Of a DNA stretch of 64,000 nucleotides, positions 61,601-64,000 are shown one piece after another. Position numbers and translations under genes: made by a program. Position 1 is the first letter of the stretch. The number at the start of each line of letters is the position of its first letter. This stretch comes from Microlunatus flavus (GTDB lineage Bacteria; Actinomycetota; Actinomycetes; Propionibacteriales; Propionibacteriaceae), in contig NZ_FOFA01000011.1 of the NCBI RefSeq assembly GCF_900110855.1, positions 58,758 through 122,757 of the forward strand. Reading direction: 5' to 3'. The notes under the pieces were generated by a model, which ran no database searches, was not told the DNA's origin, and saw only the letters and a list, made by a program, of their open reading frames with translations.

Positions 61601-63845
61601 GCGCGAGCGAGGCGGCGGCCTCGGCCGGGTCGGTGAAGCGGACGACATCGTCCAGCCGGACCGCGCCGTGCCGGGCGGCGAGGTCGCGGAGCAGGCCGCC
61701 GGCGCCGACCGCGCCGAGCTGCTGGTCGTCCCCGACCAGCCGGACCGAGGCGCCGACCTTCAGCACGTGCTCGACCGCTCGGGCCAGGCTCGGGCTGTCT
61801 GCCAGCCCCGCCTCGTCGACCACCACCAACGAGCCCGAGCCGAGACCGGCGACCCAGCTGGGCTGGGGCGACCCGGGGTGGTCGAGGGACCAGACGAGCT
61901 TGGCGAGGGTGTCGGTCGGACCGTCGAGTTCCTGTCCCAACACGCTGGCCGCCGCCGCGGATGGGGCCAGCCCGATGACGTTCCCCCCGCCGCCCGTCCA
62001 GGCACGCGCCAAGACGCGCAGTGCCGTGGTCTTGCCGGTTCCCGCCGGAGCCAGTGCCAGCTGGAGCCGGGCGCCGGAACCGGCCAGATCGCGGACGAGC
62101 CCGGCCTGGCCCGCGTTCAACGGCCGCCCCTCGAGCGCAGACTCCTGCAGGACGACCTCGACCGTGGCCGGGTCCACACAGCGGCCGCCGCGACGGGTTG
62201 CTGCAGTGAGGAGCCGCTCCTCCGCAGCGAGCACCCGGGTCGACGTCCAGCGCTGGGTGCCGGTCAGCTCGTACGCCGACGAGCCGTTCGATCGGCGCAG
62301 CTCGTCCGGAACCTCGACCCCGGTCGGGCCGGACAGGGGAACGCACCGATTGACTGCCTCCCCGACCACGAGGTCGGCCACGTGCTCGACCATGCCGGGG
62401 GGAACGTCGAAGGCACGAAGACGTCGTTGCGCCTCCGCTTGGAGATGCCAAGTACCCCACGTCGCCCGCTCGGCCTCCATGGCGGCGACGACCTGACCGG
62501 CGAGATCGGCGACGGCGTCGGCATCTGCCGGCCGAGCGACCTCGGGCTGAGGTGCCAACGCACGGCTGACCATCCGCTCGACGGCGCGTCGACTGCCGAG
62601 CAGGCCGGCGGCCTGCGCGGCCCACGCGGCACGCTGCTCGCCCAGCGTCCGCGGCTCGTGCTTGGCCTGACGGGTCTCGAGCGTCGCCTGCTGCGCCAGC
62701 GCCCACGCTTCCCGCCGGGTCGGCGGGCGACCGGTCCGTGCCTGGAAGTCCTGCGCCAGCTCTGCACGCCGTGCGTCGATGTCGCGCCGCCTTGAGGACC
62801 ACCCCTCCAGGAGCCGCGCGTCGACCCCGACCACCTCGCGCACGGCACGCGCCGCGGCTGCGGCCGAGTCCGACTCCGGACGGGCCGCGAACCGCAGTCC
62901 GAGACGTTCCCCCAGATGACGTTCCAGGGCGGTGTTGTAGGTCTCCGACGCGGCCACCGTCGCCGCGTAGAGAACGCGCCCGTCGATCGCCAGCCACTTG
63001 CCCTGGCGGCTCTGCGCCTTATTCGCCACCGCGACGTGGGTGTGCAGGTCCGGATCTCCCGCCCGAGAGTTGCGATGGGTGAAGGCCGTGGCCACCAAAC
63101 CGGTCACCTCGACCTGACGTACCCCCCGCGCTCCTTCCCGTGAGAACAACGCCCGCTCCTCGACGAACCGCAACGCGTCTTCGACCGCCGCGCGGTGGCA
63201 CTGCTCGATCCCCGCCGCGATCGCTGGGGGAGCGACCGCCCACAGCGACGACACCGACTTGACCGGCGAGAACGTCAGGTCGAAGCCGGCGACCGGCTGC
63301 GCCGGACCGCCCGCCCACCGCGCTACTGCCGCCGACAGCTCACGTGGGTCCGCTGGCACCCGCCCGTGGCGGCGCTCGAACCACTCGCCGGCGACTTCGG
63401 AGACGACCTCGGCCCGCAGGACCTGCGTAGCCGCCGTCTCGGCTGTCGAAGCTGCACGCGCTGCTACGCGCCGCGCGACCTCGGCCTCGAACGCCGTGTC
63501 CGTCCTCCGTCGAGGCCGGAACGGCGCACCTAGCCGCCGCTCTCGCTCCGCCTCGGGTGAGCTGCGTCCCGCGAGGCGAGCCGCCTCCACTCTGGCCTCG
63601 GCCAGGGGGTGTCGACCCTGCCCGAACAGTGACTGCATCTGCTCGGAGGTGACGACGTCGCCAGCCTTCAAGCCGTCCACGCCGGCAAGCCCAGAACCAA
63701 CCCAGAGCCCAGGCGTCTCGCCCCGCTCGGTGTAGTACGACGCCAGCGAGGCTCGGCCAGCGTGCGTCACGTCCTGCCGCGCCACCTGCCGGGTCAAGTA
63801 CTCGTACCCCGAACCCGCCCACAGCTTGTGCAGCGACAACGTCAC
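58629..63845 (-). CDS. MobF-type relaxase / RecD-like helicase / TOPRIM (DnaG-like) primase fusion
   Basis: 1738 residues. The N-terminal TrwC relaxase (about 1-350) has tyrosines at positions 14 and 16, SYYTERGETPG and the histidine motif DLHTHVAVANK (near 270), which would nick and bind the transfer origin. A UvrD/RecD-type helicase follows (about 540-1000): Walker A LAPAGTGKTTALRVLAR near 600, Walker B SLVVVDEAGLADSPSL, and a C-terminal ASTIHAAQGST motif. The last 400 residues carry a DnaG-like segment: ELTLRYYQDQYPGSWSARYL, then TOPRIM with VVLVEGPIDAIAV near 1520 and LGLDPDPAGF. It could nick, unwind and prime the transferred strand. Encoded opposite to the conjugation operon. Confidence 0.9.
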   Translation of the reverse strand: MTLSLHKLWAGSGYEYLTRQVARQDVTHAGRASLASYYTERGETPGLWVGSGLAGVDGLKAGDVVTSEQMQSLFGQGRHPLAEARVEAARLAGRSSPEAERERRLGAPFRPRRRTDTAFEAEVARRVAARAASTAETAATQVLRAEVVSEVAGEWFERRHGRVPADPRELSAAVARWAGGPAQPVAGFDLTFSPVKSVSSLWAVAPPAIAAGIEQCHRAAVEDALRFVEERALFSREGARGVRQVEVTGLVATAFTHRNSRAGDPDLHTHVAVANKAQSRQGKWLAIDGRVLYAATVAASETYNTALERHLGERLGLRFAARPESDSAAAAARAVREVVGVDARLLEGWSSRRRDIDARRAELAQDFQARTGRPPTRREAWALAQQATLETRQAKHEPRTLGEQRAAWAAQAAGLLGSRRAVERMVSRALAPQPEVARPADADAVADLAGQVVAAMEAERATWGTWHLQAEAQRRLRAFDVPPGMVEHVADLVVGEAVNRCVPLSGPTGVEVPDELRRSNGSSAYELTGTQRWTSTRVLAAEERLLTAATRRGGRCVDPATVEVVLQESALEGRPLNAGQAGLVRDLAGSGARLQLALAPAGTGKTTALRVLARAWTGGGGNVIGLAPSAAAASVLGQELDGPTDTLAKLVWSLDHPGSPQPSWVAGLGSGSLVVVDEAGLADSPSLARAVEHVLKVGASVRLVGDDQQLGAVGAGGLLRDLAARHGAVRLDDVVRFTDPAEAAASLALRDGRAEALGFYLDEHRVHVGVPTTAADQLFAAWTADRATGLDSLMLAPTRDLVADLNARARTARLDAVPTSSLAWEVTLADRNPASAGDTVITRTNDRRLTTGRESGRRWVRNGDRWLVVQAHPDGVLTVRSLKDEQTITLPADYVAASVELGYASTIHAAQGSTCDTVHGLLNGRETRAQLYTLLTRGRIASHVYLQLDSDAPTHELASSDAAPLQTATQVLERVLARDSDDRSATGARDDLHDPALRLPVEIDRYLDSLRLAAERTTSPQVDVHLIATAERLVPGLTDEPAWPTLRSELLLGAATGTDPAHRLTLAIAVQPLDDPDRPAQDRAALLHHHLVNRQAPPVGGPLPWLPPIADRLLTHPSWGPYLTARAALISDLAHQVGARTVDDGRTDRTRPGWTTVLPAGLQRRTIGDIAIWRASHRVPDSDHSPLGPPPTSPTSQRWFQHLGAATSTTGPEQTDGLLPPAIGRESDPFRSQFNRYLNRLTASGVDVQPALHAAAAARALPDDHPSAALWWRLHRHLPGSTLTASKASLGEGRASGELTPQADQPTPTQPMTREGRVDVALLVAGLLRLGQPRPLLAPPRDDLPAPRRSELLRVNELTLRYYQDQYPGSWSARYLAERCGTDLHQDPRFTPGHAPSGWTSLVDHLRRHDVGDQDMLDAGVARRAGNGHLIDLFRDRLVLPIRNTDHEVVAFVARRHDGPDHAEGGPKYLNTPTTALYDKSESLYGVHLLSPLSEPGIDEGAHSGNGRAQQEVVLVEGPIDAIAVNLAARDHTTGVAVLGTAVTDHQARLLARHTTNAVLGLDPDPAGFVAAERAFWTLTAANLDPNVATLPHGTDPAQLFHDSGADALAAVVDRSQSLGEQLARRAVRTTSGPELIDALVRISAARPPHTWAASLGDFSAGCGLNQAQLREQLLQHVRGTASAPTDRRHVSSTRRSSVGDSITSRPRANSALDRSTTAADAEVSPPQRMLMRQGPHR

Positions 63846-64000
63846 GCACCCTGAAGGTCGCTCCGAGCTGGCGGACGCTCACCTCAGGCGCACCGCGAAG
63901 CCGGAGTGGGCCCCTATGTCAATGCGTCGGCGCTGGGCCTCGCGTTGGTTCGGTGCTGGCGATAGCGTCGGCAGTGGTGGGTGCGGTTATCGCTTCAGCG
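63846..64000. other. Upstream region of the relaxase gene, window edge
   Basis: 155 bp; probably holds the relaxase promoter and possibly part of the transfer origin, but no clear inverted repeat was resolved. Confidence 0.25.

Overview
The window is high-GC actinobacterial chromosome. GTG and TTG starts are frequent, and many genes look leaderless: a TANNNT-like -10 box ends 6-7 nt before the start codon. Gene content and order (ilvBNC, leuB, ilvE and cimA, then a fumarylacetoacetate-hydrolase gene, gltX and tRNA-Gln/tRNA-Glu) suggest Propionibacteriales, for example a Nocardioides- or Microlunatus-like organism. That assignment is inference from gene order and was not tested by any search.

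Positions 1-27362 are core chromosome. They carry a near-complete branched-chain amino-acid supply: ilvD, ilvB-ilvN-ilvC, leuB, ilvE and cimA. Two transcription-attenuation leaders are visible: [11 protein letters not shown] before ilvB and MLTVVIIR before cimA, each followed by a hairpin and T-run. Interspersed are small regulated units: a MarR/epimerase pair with duplicated operators, a WYL regulator divergent from a TIGR03086-type gene with a palindromic operator, a Ser/Thr kinase fused to an LCP domain, an APH(6)-like kinase, a lone AbiEi/DUF559-type gene bracketed by identical 20-bp palindromes, thymidine phosphorylase, and a long array of CCCTTCGAC-type repeats at 17.35-17.81 kb. The core ends with gltX, a CPBP protease and tRNA-Gln(CTG)/tRNA-Glu(CTC).

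From about 27.4 kb to the right edge lies an integrative and conjugative element (ICE), apparently inserted at tRNA-Glu. Its left end has a small excisionase-like HTH protein and a tyrosine integrase. Next come an XRE regulator with two matching operators, a lipoprotein, and a membrane protein joining an OmpA-like wall-binding domain to a cytoplasmic BTAD-type domain. From 32.4 to 45.4 kb is a cargo zone of unrelated small genes on both strands, with one IS3-family insertion and two amber-interrupted genes. A repeat family based on ACGGWCGGCTTRCGG recurs in many of its intergenic spaces, giving it a cassette-like look. From 45.8 to 54.4 kb is a tightly overlapping conjugation operon: an HTH protein, a two-TM pilin-like protein, a TrbL/VirB6-like protein, an SCO6880-like protein, a VirB4-like ATPase, an NlpC/P60 hydrolase and a VirD4-like coupling protein. 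Two micro-ORFs bridge junctions exactly. After a DUF4913-type gene come three or more minus-strand genes: a large Ig-repeat/TM/PH-like surface protein, a secreted HNH lipoprotein and a 96-codon partner. The last gene is a 1738-residue MobF relaxase-helicase-TOPRIM protein. The right end of the ICE is not in the window.
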